Shown piece after piece: positions 5,366 to 5,389 of a stretch of DNA of 5,389 nucleotides. Each line of letters opens with the position of its first letter. Position 1 is the first letter of the stretch. The notes beneath the pieces are model-generated. The model was given only the letters and a program-made list of their open reading frames with translations. It was not told the DNA's origin and did not search any database. Source of the stretch: a bacterium UBP2_UBA2255 (GTDB taxonomy: Bacteria > Edwardsbacteria > AC1 > EtOH8); assembly GCA_002347565.1 (NCBI GenBank), contig DDXR01000021.1, positions 1 to 5,389 of the forward strand, read 5' to 3'. The translations under genes were made by a program, and so were the position numbers.

Positions 5366-5389
5366 CTATCTGACCAGGCTCAGCTTGCC
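5366..5389 (-). CDS. Possible C-terminal end of an unidentified minus-strand protein gene
   Basis: Reading in from the right edge on the minus strand, one frame gives GKLSLVR and then TAG (5368-5366). The strong hairpin that follows and the matching strand support a gene end here. Seven codons cannot identify a product, and another frame stays open into tRNA-Asp, so this is tentative. Confidence 0.3.
   Translation of the reverse strand, partial: GKLSLVR

Overview
The window suggests a GC-rich bacterial chromosome segment, probably planctomycete-like (Planctomycetota, possibly Phycisphaerae). That placement rests on the valyl-tRNA synthetase: its phrasing (MGCSCDW...RFTMD, WMPGTDHAGIATQAVVEKRL, KITPAHDPNDYDVW, LDWLSEKRDWCISRQLWWGHRIP) and its lineage-style insertions recall planctomycete ValS proteins from memory, with no search run. 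There is no sign of phage, transposon or CRISPR content. This is a housekeeping translation and protein-maturation neighbourhood.

Layout, left to right. Positions 1-1134 (minus strand) hold the first 378 codons of a TldE/PmbA-type protein, cut by the left edge. It lacks the HExxxH zinc site of TldD, as expected of the non-catalytic subunit. Its strong sigma70-type promoter lies in the 50-base gap behind valS, so close to the start codon that the mRNA should be leaderless or nearly so. Positions 1185-4433 (minus) hold a complete valS of 1082 codons with its own promoter at 4473-4502 and a short 5' leader. No T-box is present.

From 4503 to the right end the window is a tRNA locus with no complete protein gene. 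Divergently from valS, a promoter at 4539-4568 drives tRNA-Cys(GCA) and tRNA-Leu(UAA) on the plus strand, ending at a hairpin at 4806-4831. About 90 bases without a recognisable gene follow. Two minus-strand units then read towards it: tRNA-Gly(GCC) and tRNA-Asp(GUC), each with its own near-consensus promoter and terminator hairpin. All four tRNA genes encode CCA. At the extreme right, seven codons and a stop, followed by an 11-bp GC hairpin, may be the end of another minus-strand gene.

The genes serve translation: ValS charges tRNA-Val, the tRNA genes supply Cys, Leu, Gly and Asp decoding, and TldE belongs to a peptide-maturation protease family. The most unusual observation is in tRNA-Gly: the nearly invariant elbow pair G19-C56 appears as A19-U56, a compensatory double change. 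The Gly/Cys/Leu(UAA) trio matches the E. coli glyW-cysT-leuZ operon in content, but here Gly is on the opposite strand. I found no evidence of an undescribed multi-gene system.
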